From: Bacteroidales bacterium
Lineage (GTDB): Bacteria > Bacteroidota > Bacteroidia > Bacteroidales > Muribaculaceae
Assembly (NCBI GenBank): GCA_014800895.1
Contig: JAAVFG010000007.1
Span: 1-47,657 of the forward strand
Reading direction: 5' to 3'
DNA length: 47,657 bases
Shown here: positions 31,737 to 41,276 of the stretch, piece after piece
Numbering within the stretch: position 1 is the stretch's first letter
Layout of the letters: each line of letters opens with the position of its first letter
The notes under the pieces: model-generated
What the model was told of the DNA's origin: nothing
What the model saw: only the letters and a program-made list of their open reading frames with translations
The model's database searches: none
Translations under genes and position numbers: made by a program

Positions 31737-32822
31737 TTATTTATTGATTATTCTCTTTTCAAGGGCGCCTACCACTTCGTCGGGACTCGGGATGATTCCT
31801 CCCATGCGTCCGTAATGCTCCACGGGGAGTGAATCATGCACGGCAAGGCGCACATCCTCCACCATCTGACCCGCATTGAGTTCGACTACCAAGATACCTT
31901 TCTTACCCTCAGCAGCCTTGCGGATCGCCTCCGCAGGGAAGGGCCAGAGAGTGATAGGCCGGATGATACCTACCTTAATCCCTTTCTCGCGGGCTATCTC
32001 GCGGGCTTTGTCGCAGATTCGGGCGATAGAGCCGAACGCGATGATAAGATACTCCGCATCCTCCACATCTATCTCCTCCCAGCGTGTCTCGTTTTTCTCT
32101 ATCTCGCGGTAACGAGCCTGAAGCATCTCATTGATCTCCTCCATCTTGGATGATTCCAGCTCGAGGGAAGTGACGATATTTCTCTTTCTCCCATCCTTAC
32201 GGCCTGTGACAGCCCAGGGACATTGCTCGCGTATCTCCTCATCCGTGCGGCGGGGACGCTGCTCGGGAAGCACTACCTTCTCCATCATCTGTCCTACGAT
32301 GCCGTCTGCCAAGATCATGGCGGGATTACGATATTTGAAGGCGAGGTCAAAACCGAGACCGACAAAGTCTACCATCTCCTGGACGGAAGAGGGAGCTAAA
32401 ACTATGAGATGATAGTCGCCGTGACCTCCTCCCTTCACTGCCTGGAAATAATCCGCCTGGGAGGGCTGGATCGTCCCCAGTCCGGGACCTCCGCGCATCA
32501 CATTCAATATCAGGGCGGGCAAGGACGCCGCCGCTATATAGGAGATACCCTCCTGCTTGAGGCTCACACCGGGCGAACTGCTGGAGGTCATCACAGCCTT
32601 GCCGGTTGCCGCGCCGCCATATACCATATTGATAGCAGCTACTTCCGACTCCGCCTGAAGCACTACCATGCCCGTGGTCTCCCACGGCATCAGCTCCTCA
32701 AGCGTCTCCAGCACTTCCGACTGCGGAGTGATAGGATAGCCGAAGTAGCCGTCGCAACCATAACGCACTGCCGCGTGCGCTATCGCCTCATTCCCCTTCA
32801 TTAATCTCACTTCCTCTTTCAT
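31737..32822 (-). CDS. vorB: 2-oxoacid:ferredoxin oxidoreductase, alpha subunit (VorB/KorA-like)
   Basis: 361 residues. The pyrimidine-domain pattern KGNEAIAHAAVRYGCDGYFG, PITPQSEVLE and VMTSSSSPGVSLKQEGISYI identifies the alpha subunit. The C-terminal part (IIRPITLWPFPAEAI, ILVVELNAGQMVEDVRLAV) matches the Bacteroidetes protein usually annotated as 3-methyl-2-oxobutanoate dehydrogenase subunit VorB. It follows the ferredoxin subunit by 38 bases. The substrate assignment (branched-chain 2-oxoacid or 2-oxoglutarate) rests on annotation habit rather than on visible residues. Confidence 0.88.
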   Translation of the reverse strand: MKEEVRLMKGNEAIAHAAVRYGCDGYFGYPITPQSEVLETLEELMPWETTGMVVLQAESEVAAINMVYGGAATGKAVMTSSSSPGVSLKQEGISYIAAASLPALILNVMRGGPGLGTIQPSQADYFQAVKGGGHGDYHLIVLAPSSVQEMVDFVGLGFDLAFKYRNPAMILADGIVGQMMEKVVLPEQRPRRTDEEIREQCPWAVTGRKDGRKRNIVTSLELESSKMEEINEMLQARYREIEKNETRWEEIDVEDAEYLIIAFGSIARICDKAREIAREKGIKVGIIRPITLWPFPAEAIRKAAEGKKGILVVELNAGQMVEDVRLAVHDSLPVEHYGRMGGIIPSPDEVVGALEKRIINK

Positions 32823-32860
32823 ACCTTTCTCTTTTCTTGGTGGTGACAGATCAGATGATT

Positions 32861-33100
32861 CTATTTATTTTCATCTACCTTGACCCGGTAGACCTCTATG
32901 CAGGCATCCGGGCATACCATCGCGCAGGCACAACACCCTATGCAATTCTCCGGATTAGCCATATAGGAGTAATGATAGCCGCGGTCGTTCACCTCATTAG
33001 GCTGAAGCGCCAAGGTATCTGTCGGACAAGCCACTACACATAAGTCGCATCCTTTGCAGCGCTCTTCGTTCACCGTGATAGCTCCTCTTACTTTTGCCAT
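32861..33100 (-). CDS. 2-oxoacid:ferredoxin oxidoreductase, delta subunit (2x[4Fe-4S] ferredoxin)
   Basis: 79 residues with two complete cluster motifs: Cys15, 18, 21, 25 (CKGCDLCVVACP) and Cys53, 56, 59, 63 (CIGCCACAMVCP, which has an extra Cys57). It carries electrons from the TPP centre to free ferredoxin. It is the first oxidoreductase gene of the operon, 72 bases after the sirtuin gene on the same strand. Confidence 0.93.
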   Translation of the reverse strand: MAKVRGAITVNEERCKGCDLCVVACPTDTLALQPNEVNDRGYHYSYMANPENCIGCCACAMVCPDACIEVYRVKVDENK

Positions 33101-33172
33101 CGTCTCTTTCGTTTTATCTGTTCGTACATCCCTTTCTCCAAGTCCCTTATGGGTTATTACCCTTTTATTTCT

Positions 33173-33880
33173 TTATTTCCCTTTTTCAAGGATTGAGACC
33201 AATTCTCTCAGTCCTTCGGAAGCTCCCTTCTTGATTACTGTCACATTCGCTACCCCTCCGGTGGATGCCGGATTGGGATCGATATAATATATCGGAGTGC
33301 CGGGGCGCACACACTGCAGCAGTCCGGCAGCGGGATAGACCACTAAGGATGTGCCTATCACCACAAAGATATCTGCCTCCGACACTATTCTCGCAGCCTC
33401 CTCGATCAGGGGCACCGGCTCCTGGAAGAATACTATATGCGGGCGCATGAGATCGCCGCGCTTGCCGCGGGTGGAAGGAGTAGTGTCAAGATGCTCTATG
33501 TCCAGACTCTCGATATAATCCGGGTCGCTGACGGAGCGTATCTTCATTAATTCGCCGTGAAGGTGAAGCACCCTGCTTGAGCCGGCGCGCTCATGAAGAT
33601 CATCCACATTCTGCGTGATGACATACACATCATAATCCTTCTCCAACTCGGCAAGTATACGGTGAGCGTCATTAGGCTTGGCTTTGATCAGCTGATGGCG
33701 GCGCTCGTTATAGAATTGATGCACAAGCTCCGGATTGCGGCGGAAACCGTCGGCGGATGCCACATCCATCACCGGGTAATTCTCCCATAATCCGTCGGCA
33801 TCGCGAAAGGTCCTGATACCGCTCTCGGTGCTTATCCCGGCGCCGCTTGATATGACCAATATCGGTTTTGTGCTGTTCAT
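33173..33880 (-). CDS. cobB: Sirtuin, NAD-dependent protein deacylase
   Basis: A 235-residue Sir2 protein. NAD-binding motifs SSGAGISTESGIRTFRDADG (residues 11-30), TQNVDDLHERAG (Gln90, Asn91) and catalytic His108 in HLHGE are present. Tyr57 and Arg60 in FYNERR match the YxxR pair that marks class III (desuccinylase/demalonylase) sirtuins. The four zinc-binding cysteines are missing: the only cysteine is in LLQCVRPG, near the end. It lies 72 bases before the oxidoreductase operon, so deacylation of metabolic enzymes in response to NAD is a reasonable link, but this is inference. Confidence 0.9.
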   Translation of the reverse strand: MNSTKPILVISSGAGISTESGIRTFRDADGLWENYPVMDVASADGFRRNPELVHQFYNERRHQLIKAKPNDAHRILAELEKDYDVYVITQNVDDLHERAGSSRVLHLHGELMKIRSVSDPDYIESLDIEHLDTTPSTRGKRGDLMRPHIVFFQEPVPLIEEAARIVSEADIFVVIGTSLVVYPAAGLLQCVRPGTPIYYIDPNPASTGGVANVTVIKKGASEGLRELVSILEKGK

Positions 33881-34089
33881 TTACGTTGCGTTTTTAGTAG
33901 CTTTCCATGGATTAGTCCGTCAGCTATAAAGTCGTTTAGACAACTTCTATGTTTGGATATACAAAATTAATAAAATTATCCACTTTTAAAACATTCTCCT
34001 CCAAAAAAGCGATTTTTTTACCAAAATTAAGGATAATGACCCATTAAAAGATTATTGACCCCGATAAAAAGGTTTGCCCTAACCATAAA

Positions 34090-34135
34090 AGTAATTAAAA
34101 AGAAAGACCCGGAGGAACTGAATCCTCCGGGTCTT
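34090..34135 (-). terminator. Terminator of the GAPDH gene
   Basis: A perfect 12-bp stem AAGACCCGGAGG (34104-34115) with 34124-34135 and an eight-base loop. On the minus strand it is followed by TTTCTTTTTAATTA (34103-34090). Confidence 0.85.
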
Positions 34136-34158
34136 GGATGAAAATATCAAAGGCTTGA

Positions 34159-35178
<1,020 letters not shown>

Positions 35179-35229
35179 TTATTATTAATGTTTTTATAAT
35201 GGGTTATGATTCCTTTATTTCCAAAAGCC

Positions 35230-35272
35230 TCAATGCTTGCGGCATTGACACCCTTTTATTACCGCAAATATA
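35230..35272 (-). promoter_or_regulatory. -7 box and leader hairpin of the GAPDH gene
   Basis: On the minus strand TATATTTG (35272-35265) fits the -7 consensus. The leader begins with a perfect 7-bp hairpin TCAATGC/GCATTGA (35248-35242, 35236-35230) with loop CGCAA, which could stabilise the mRNA. Confidence 0.6.
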
Positions 35273-35461
35273 GCAATTTTTTCTGACTTTCCCGCTATCT
35301 AAAATAGATTTTGAAAAAATTTCACCTCTCTTTTAACTTTATTTGAACTTTTTTAGCCGCCTCCGTGTAATAGTTATAGATTTTGGGTTTTATTCATCTT
35401 TATTCATGAATTTCCCATTTTCCGGTTTCACTATTTTTAATTATCTAAACACTCACCCGAC

Positions 35462-35908
35462 ATGGGAAAATTTATTGAAGATTTTAAGGCGTTCGCGCTC
35501 AAAGGAAATGTGGTTGATATGGCTGTCGGTGTGATCATCGGCGGCGCGTTCGGTAAGATCATTACCTCGCTTGTCAACGATATTATCATGCCTGTCATCT
35601 CTCTATGCACCGGCTCCGCTAATTTTTCCGATCTCAAGACTGTCCTCAAGCCTGAAGAGGTGGATGCTGCCACAGGGGAGGTCCTCCGCGAGGCGGTGAC
35701 TTTCAATTACGGTATGTTTATCCAGAATATCGTGGATTTCTTTATCATCGCGCTCTGTATCTTCATTGCGCTCCGATACACTATGAAGTTCATGAAGAAG
35801 GAGGAGAAAGTCGAGGAGGAGGCGCCCGCTGCTCCCGAGCCTACCAAAGAGGAAGTGCTCCTTACCGAGATCCGCGACCTTATCGCAAAGCAGAATCAGC
35901 AGAAATAA
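35462..35908 (+). CDS. mscL: Large-conductance mechanosensitive channel
   Basis: A 148-residue inner-membrane channel that opens under osmotic downshock. The N-terminus MGKFIEDFKAFALKGNVVDM, the first helix AVGVIIGGAFGKIITSLVND, the second helix (MFIQNIVDFFIIALCIFIAL) and an acidic C-terminal tail (EEKVEEEAPAAPEPTKEEVL) are as expected. Single gene, followed by a strong terminator. Confidence 0.97.
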   Translation: MGKFIEDFKAFALKGNVVDMAVGVIIGGAFGKIITSLVNDIIMPVISLCTGSANFSDLKTVLKPEEVDAATGEVLREAVTFNYGMFIQNIVDFFIIALCIFIALRYTMKFMKKEEKVEEEAPAAPEPTKEEVLLTEIRDLIAKQNQQK

Positions 35909-35931
35909 TCCCGCGCGGTTAATAGATAGCT

Positions 35932-35965
35932 AAAAAGGAGAGCAGCCCGGCTGCCCTCCTTTTTT
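35932..35965 (+). terminator. Terminator of mscL
   Basis: AAAAAGGAG (35932-35940) pairs with CTCCTTTTT (35957-35965), with an inner GCAG...CTGC helix; the T-run is long enough for both the stem and the tract. Confidence 0.8.
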
Positions 35966-35968
35966 CTT

Positions 35969-36040
35969 CATTTTGTCATTTCGTCAGATTGTCATTTCGT
36001 CATTTTGTCATTTCGTCAGATTGTCATTTTGTCAAATTGA
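35969..36040. repeat. Octamer tandem array, nine units
   Basis: Nine consecutive 8-bp units: CATTTTGT, CATTTCGT, CAGATTGT, CATTTCGT, then CATTTTGT, CATTTCGT, CAGATTGT, CATTTTGT and CAAATTGA. The pattern also shows a 32-bp higher-order duplication. It lies between the mscL terminator and the end of mfd. Confidence 0.9.
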
Positions 36041-36055
36041 CTTTCCGGCTCTTTA

Positions 36056-39000
36056 TCATATCGATTCAGTCGCCTCCATCCCCTCGAGGACTTCAAGAGC
36101 TTCGGTCACGCTTTTCACCTTATCCACGATGATGAGTCGTCTGCCGTTTACCTCCTTCAGGTTGCTCCGCAGCATATTCCGCTGCATCCAGCCTAATACT
36201 CTTCCGAAGGCTTTGCTCTGATAATATGCCTTGTTGTCATCTCCGACAAAGTAGGCGCGCATCTTCCCCTCTTTCAATACGAGCCGTTCTATGCCGAGTC
36301 GCTTCGCCGCCAGACGCAGAGGCACGACTTTTATCAACTCCTCCGTCACTGCCGGGATAGCGCCGAATCTGTCTTTCAGCTGACGACGATACTCTTCTGT
36401 CTCCTCCGCACGCTCCATATTGTCGAGCTGGCGATAGAGGGAGATTCTCTCATGCTCCTGCGGGATATACTCCGCGGGAAGCCGCAATTCAAGGTCGCTC
36501 TCGATAGTGCAGTCGGAAGTATATTCATCCTCTTTCCCGGCGGAAAGGTCGGTGAATGTGTCGCCGAATTCCTCTGTCTTCAGCTCTATTACTGATTCTT
36601 TCAGTATCTTCTGGTATGCCTCATATCCGAGATCGGCTATAAATCCGCTCTGCTCGGCGCCCAGGAGATTGCCGGCTCCACGGATGTCAAGATCCTGCAT
36701 CGCGATATGTATTCCGGCTCCGAGGTCGCTGAAGCTCTCGATAGCCTGGAGGCGGCGCCTTGCAACGGGAGTGAGGGGCATCCCGGGAGGAACGAGAAGA
36801 TAACAGAAGGCCTTCCTGTTGCTGCGTCCCACTCTTCCGCGGAGCTGATGCAATTCGCTCAATCCGAAATTCTGGGCGTTATTGACAAGGATGGTATTCA
36901 CATTCGGCATGTCGATACCGTTCTCCACGATTGTGGTGGAGAGTAATACGTCATAGTCATGATTGGCGAAGTCTATGATCGCCTGCTCCACTTTCTCCGG
37001 GGACATCTGCCCGTGGGCGGTGACGATGCGTATATTGGGTATGAGACGCCGCAGGGTGCTCTCTATCTGGGCGAGATTCTCTATGCGGTTGGAGATAAAG
37101 AAGACCTGCCCGTTACGGCTCAGCTCGAAGTTGACCGCCTCGCTTATCACCTCATCATCGAATGTCGAGACATTTGTCACGATCGGGTGACGGTTGGCGG
37201 GAGGAGTATTCAGCGAACTGAGGTCGCGAGCTCCCATGAGCGAGAATTGCAGCGTACGCGGTATCGGGGTAGCTGACATCGTGAGGGTGTCTACATTGAC
37301 CTTCATCTGCTTTAGCTTCTCCTTTACGGCTACTCCGAATTTCTGTTCCTCGTCGATGATAAGGAGTCCGAGGTCTTTGAATTTCACCCCTTTTCCTATA
37401 ATCTTATGAGTGCCGATAAGGATATCTATCTTCCCCTCTTCAAGGTCGGCGAGTATCTGCTTCACCTCCTTCGGCTTTCGGGCGCGGGAGATAAATTCCA
37501 CTCTTACAGGCAAATCTTTCAGACGCTGCGCGAATGTATGGTAATGCTGCATTGCGAGCACCGTTGTCGGCACCAATACCGCCACCTGCTTCGAATCGCA
37601 TGCCGCCTTGAAAGCCGCGCGGACCGCCAGCTCCGTCTTTCCGAATCCCACATCGCCGCAGATGAGACGGTCCATCGGCTTGGCGCTCTCCATATCAGCC
37701 TTTATCGCCTGTATGGCTTTGAGCTGGTCGGGAGTGTCCTCATAGATGAAGGATGCCTCCAGCTCCTGCTGCAGATAGCTGTCGGGAGAATATGCGAAGC
37801 CCTTCTCCTCGCGTCGTGCGGCATAGAGCTTGATAAGGTCGCGCGCTATATCCTTGAGTTTGGTCTTGGTCTTCTCCTTGAGCCTGTTCCATGCGCCGGT
37901 GCCCAATTTATTGATTTTGGGCGCCACGCCCTCCTTCCCCCTGTATTTGGAAAGTTTATGGAGGGCATGTATACTCACGAGGATAAGGTCATCATTCTGA
38001 TAGAGGAGCTTTATCATCTCCTGGGGACGCCCGTTGACATCGGTGCGCACCAGTCCGCCGAATCTGCCGATACCATGATCGATATGCACTATATAGTCAC
38101 CTACCTCTATCTGGTTGAGCTCGCGCAGGGAAAGCGCTAATTTTCCGCTTCGGGCGCGGTCGCTACGCAGATTGTATTTATGGAAACGGTCGAATATCTG
38201 ATGATCGGTGAAGTAACAGTTCTTGCCGATATGATCCACGAATCCCTCATGGAGGGTACGCTCCACGGGAGTAAACTTTATATCATCCCCTCTATCCTCG
38301 AAGATAGCCTTCAGGCGGTCGCTCTGATACGCCGAGTCGCTCAGGATATAGATTTTATACCCCTTGCTGATGAAGTCCTGGAATGAGTCAGCTATGAGAT
38401 TGAAGTTTTTATGATATAATGCCTGTGGGGTGCATTTGAAATTGAGGGAGAGAGCGGCATCGAAATCGGAGGGTGCTGTCTCCCCGGGCCCATATTCTAT
38501 CTGCCTCATTGAGGCGAAGCGGGCGGCGAAGAGTGCGTAGTCCACCACATTCTTCATCGCGTCGGCATCCCCCTCCTCAGCTATTGCAGCCGACATTGAG
38601 AAGGTCTCCTCGCTTATGGCTTTCACACGGGAAAGCATATAGCTGCCGGAGCGGAGGAATACCGGAGTGGCGTCATCCATATATTCGAGCAGGGATATCC
38701 CTTTCTCTCCCGATTCGGATGCGCCGGGGGCGACGATGCTTACCGCGTCATGCCGCTGCTCGCTGAGCTGGGTCTCGACCACGAAGGAGCGGATGGAATC
38801 TATCTCATCATCGAAGAAGTCGATACGGTAGGGCAATTCGTGGCTGTAGCTGTAGACATCCACAATCGAGCCGCGTCTGGCAAACTGGCCCGGCTCATAC
38901 ACATATTCGGTCTCCCGGAAGTTGAGTTCGCGGAGTCGGCTGACAAGCTCGGATAGGAGCAGCTTCTCCCCTTTCCTGACATTCACTGTGGATGTGTCGA

Positions 39001-39460
39001 GGCTCGTCCTGTCCGCCACTTTCTCCGCCAATGCCTCGGGATAGGTCACGACATAGCGCAGCCTGACCTCCTCTTCCTTCCCCTTTTTCTTCCCTTTCCC
39101 TTTTCTCTCATAGCTGCGGCGGAGGGCGTCGAGTGTTTCGGTGCGCAGTATCTGCTGTGGGGGATCGGGCTGACCATATTTTATATCTCTCTTATACCCG
39201 CTCGGGAATATCGCCACACTCTCCTCTCCCATTATCTGGCAGAGGTCATGATACATATATCCGGCGCTGTCCATATCGTCGGCTATGACCAACGCGGGCT
39301 CTCTCCCGGAGGGAAGCTCACCAAAAAGCATTGCCGGAGCACTCCCCGGCAATCCTCCAAGATATATTTTTGAGGGGAGGCTCTCTGCTCCTCCGCAAAT
39401 GGAGGTAAGCACCTCCCGGGCAGCGTTGAACCCTCCTATCTTCAGTTGCTTTAATTCCAT
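36056..39460 (-). CDS. mfd: Transcription-repair coupling factor Mfd
   Basis: Removes RNA polymerase stalled at DNA lesions and recruits UvrA. 1134 residues, a normal length. Visible parts are the UvrB-like N-terminal domains, the RNA polymerase-interaction domain (about 440-510, VGDYIVHIDHGIGRFGG), the RecG-type motor with Walker A CGDVGFGKTELAV and motif II LIIDEEQKFGV, SATPIPRTLQFS, helicase C motifs (LLSTTIVENGIDMPNVN, LRGRVGRSNRKAFCY), and the C-terminal regulatory domain. It starts next to the S41 protease stop codon (3-base gap), so translation may be coupled. Confidence 0.98.
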   Translation of the reverse strand: MELKQLKIGGFNAAREVLTSICGGAESLPSKIYLGGLPGSAPAMLFGELPSGREPALVIADDMDSAGYMYHDLCQIMGEESVAIFPSGYKRDIKYGQPDPPQQILRTETLDALRRSYERKGKGKKKGKEEEVRLRYVVTYPEALAEKVADRTSLDTSTVNVRKGEKLLLSELVSRLRELNFRETEYVYEPGQFARRGSIVDVYSYSHELPYRIDFFDDEIDSIRSFVVETQLSEQRHDAVSIVAPGASESGEKGISLLEYMDDATPVFLRSGSYMLSRVKAISEETFSMSAAIAEEGDADAMKNVVDYALFAARFASMRQIEYGPGETAPSDFDAALSLNFKCTPQALYHKNFNLIADSFQDFISKGYKIYILSDSAYQSDRLKAIFEDRGDDIKFTPVERTLHEGFVDHIGKNCYFTDHQIFDRFHKYNLRSDRARSGKLALSLRELNQIEVGDYIVHIDHGIGRFGGLVRTDVNGRPQEMIKLLYQNDDLILVSIHALHKLSKYRGKEGVAPKINKLGTGAWNRLKEKTKTKLKDIARDLIKLYAARREEKGFAYSPDSYLQQELEASFIYEDTPDQLKAIQAIKADMESAKPMDRLICGDVGFGKTELAVRAAFKAACDSKQVAVLVPTTVLAMQHYHTFAQRLKDLPVRVEFISRARKPKEVKQILADLEEGKIDILIGTHKIIGKGVKFKDLGLLIIDEEQKFGVAVKEKLKQMKVNVDTLTMSATPIPRTLQFSLMGARDLSSLNTPPANRHPIVTNVSTFDDEVISEAVNFELSRNGQVFFISNRIENLAQIESTLRRLIPNIRIVTAHGQMSPEKVEQAIIDFANHDYDVLLSTTIVENGIDMPNVNTILVNNAQNFGLSELHQLRGRVGRSNRKAFCYLLVPPGMPLTPVARRRLQAIESFSDLGAGIHIAMQDLDIRGAGNLLGAEQSGFIADLGYEAYQKILKESVIELKTEEFGDTFTDLSAGKEDEYTSDCTIESDLELRLPAEYIPQEHERISLYRQLDNMERAEETEEYRRQLKDRFGAIPAVTEELIKVVPLRLAAKRLGIERLVLKEGKMRAYFVGDDNKAYYQSKAFGRVLGWMQRNMLRSNLKEVNGRRLIIVDKVKSVTEALEVLEGMEATESI

Positions 39461-39463
39461 CCT

Positions 39464-41212
39464 TTATTTTTTCTTCTTCGCGCTATCCTTTACTTTATTC
39501 TTAGCTGCCTCCTTCAATCTCTCTTTCCGTATCACCTTGAAGGCTTTATCTTTTCCCAGCATCCTGTCATACTGCGCGGGATTCTCCATGATAGCCACCG
39601 CCACATCAAATCCGGGATCGCGGTTGAGCTCATATCCTACTTTCCCTTTATCGTAATAATAACGGGAGGCTATCTCCGCCCCGAGATAGTTCTCGATATC
39701 CTTGCGGTGGATGTCGAGGTCATGGTCAAGATTATGGGTGAGGAGCTTGGAGAGGGTATCTATCTGCGCGCGGGTCTCGTCGTTCATATATCCCTCGGCT
39801 TCCGCCGTCTCACGCAGACGCTTCACCATCTCCTCGCATACCTTGTCATATTTGAATTTCGCGGGGTCGATACTCTTCTTGAAGGCGTTGTAGAGCGAGT
39901 CGCTGATCTCAAATTCCTCCGCGGCGGGGAGCTGAGGATGCGTGGCGGCATATTTATTGGCGAAGTCGAATATCCAGTTGTCTGCCACGGCATTGTAGAC
40001 GAGGCGGTTGGCGGTGCCCCAGCTTACCGTGGTATCGGGACGCAGACCTCCGCCATCTCTCACCTCACGACCGTTGGCTGTGCGATAGAGATTTGTCAGG
40101 GAGTCGGGCACTCTCGCCGCCGACCCATCCGGATTTCTATGCGACCAGTCAAGGGCCTGCACCAATCTTCCGGAGGGGATATAATACTTCGCTACCGTCA
40201 CTTTCAGCAGTCCGTTATAGGGCAACGGGCGCGTGGATTGCACGAGTCCTTTACCATAGCTTCTGCTGCCTACCAATATTCCGCGGTCGAGATCCTGTAT
40301 CGCACCGCCAAGGATTTCGGAGGCGGAGGCTGTGGCGCCATCTATCAGCACTGCCAAGGGGATATCGGGAAAGAGCGGTGTCTTGGTGGTCTTGTATATC
40401 TTCTCCTGTGAGGGATCTTTATATTTCATGCGGAATACTTCCGTCCCTTTGGGAAGGAAATTGGATGCCACCTCCACGGCGCTCTCCACCAGACCTCCGC
40501 CGTTGCCGCGAAGATCAAGCACTATGTTCTGCACTCTCGGGTCGGCTTTAAATTCCTGCAGTACCTCCTGCACCTCCCCGGGGGTCTTGTCGATAAACCC
40601 GGAGATGCGGATATATCCGGTGTTCCCCTTCACGCGGTGATAGGTCACACTCGGCTCCTGTATCTTGCCGCGGGTGATATTGAATTCGATGATGCTGTCC
40701 TGCACGTAGGGACGCTCCACTTTCACCATCACCTCCGTTCCGGGTTTGCCGCGCAGAAGTTTGGTGACCTCATCGCTCCCTTTCCGGCTCACGTCGATAG
40801 TATCCACCTTCAATATCCTGTCTCCCGCCTTTAGCCCCGCTTTGGCGGCGGGCGATCCTTCCATCGGCTCGGAGATGAAAGTGCTGCCGTTACGGCTCAT
40901 GATATAGCTGCCGATACCTGCAAATTCGCCGGTGGTCATCCTTTGCAACTGTTCCTGATCGCTGCTGTTGTAATATTCCGTATAGGGGTCGATCGTGGCG
41001 AGAAGAGCTTCAATGGCTGCACGCATCCCCTCCTCGGGCTTGAGGGAATCCACATAATTGAGCTCAAGCTCTTTCACTATGCTGTTGAATGTGCCGAGTT
41101 GGCGATTGAGCGCAAGCTCATGGTTCTCCTTCTCCTTTCCTTTCTCGGTATCGGCGAAGGCGGTGCCTCCTATAAGCGCGGCGGCGAGTATGATTGGAAG
41201 TATTCTTTTCAT
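39464..41212 (-). CDS. S41-family carboxy-terminal processing protease (CtpA-like)
   Basis: A periplasmic serine protease of 582 residues, starting at MKRILPIILAAALIGGTAFA (41212), where the signal peptide begins; an in-frame ATG 28 codons earlier adds a non-hydrophobic stretch. A PDZ domain spans about residues 95-180 (GIGSYIMSRNGSTFISEPME). The S41 core follows: LDLRGNGGGLVESAV, catalytic Ser296 in DGATASASEILGG, and Lys321 in SYGKGLVQS, 25 residues apart as in Prc. The C-terminus is helical and Lys-rich. It lies between nadB and mfd in one direction. Confidence 0.94.
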   Translation of the reverse strand: MKRILPIILAAALIGGTAFADTEKGKEKENHELALNRQLGTFNSIVKELELNYVDSLKPEEGMRAAIEALLATIDPYTEYYNSSDQEQLQRMTTGEFAGIGSYIMSRNGSTFISEPMEGSPAAKAGLKAGDRILKVDTIDVSRKGSDEVTKLLRGKPGTEVMVKVERPYVQDSIIEFNITRGKIQEPSVTYHRVKGNTGYIRISGFIDKTPGEVQEVLQEFKADPRVQNIVLDLRGNGGGLVESAVEVASNFLPKGTEVFRMKYKDPSQEKIYKTTKTPLFPDIPLAVLIDGATASASEILGGAIQDLDRGILVGSRSYGKGLVQSTRPLPYNGLLKVTVAKYYIPSGRLVQALDWSHRNPDGSAARVPDSLTNLYRTANGREVRDGGGLRPDTTVSWGTANRLVYNAVADNWIFDFANKYAATHPQLPAAEEFEISDSLYNAFKKSIDPAKFKYDKVCEEMVKRLRETAEAEGYMNDETRAQIDTLSKLLTHNLDHDLDIHRKDIENYLGAEIASRYYYDKGKVGYELNRDPGFDVAVAIMENPAQYDRMLGKDKAFKVIRKERLKEAAKNKVKDSAKKKK

Positions 41213-41276
41213 TTCTATTCTGTTTCGGATCTGACAAGGCGTGTCATCGCTATGCTGCCACTGTCCCGCGGCATCC

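Noticed and set aside
35969..36040. CRISPR array
   Set aside because: Units are 8 bp with no unique spacers and no cas genes; it is a simple tandem repeat.
37406..38140. Plus-strand 244-codon open frame opposite mfd
   Set aside because: It is antisense to conserved Mfd motor motifs and reads as a mirror of their codons; no family resemblance.
39707..40411. Plus-strand 234-codon open frame opposite the S41 protease
   Set aside because: It lies over the conserved S41 catalytic region on the other strand; no start context or domain.
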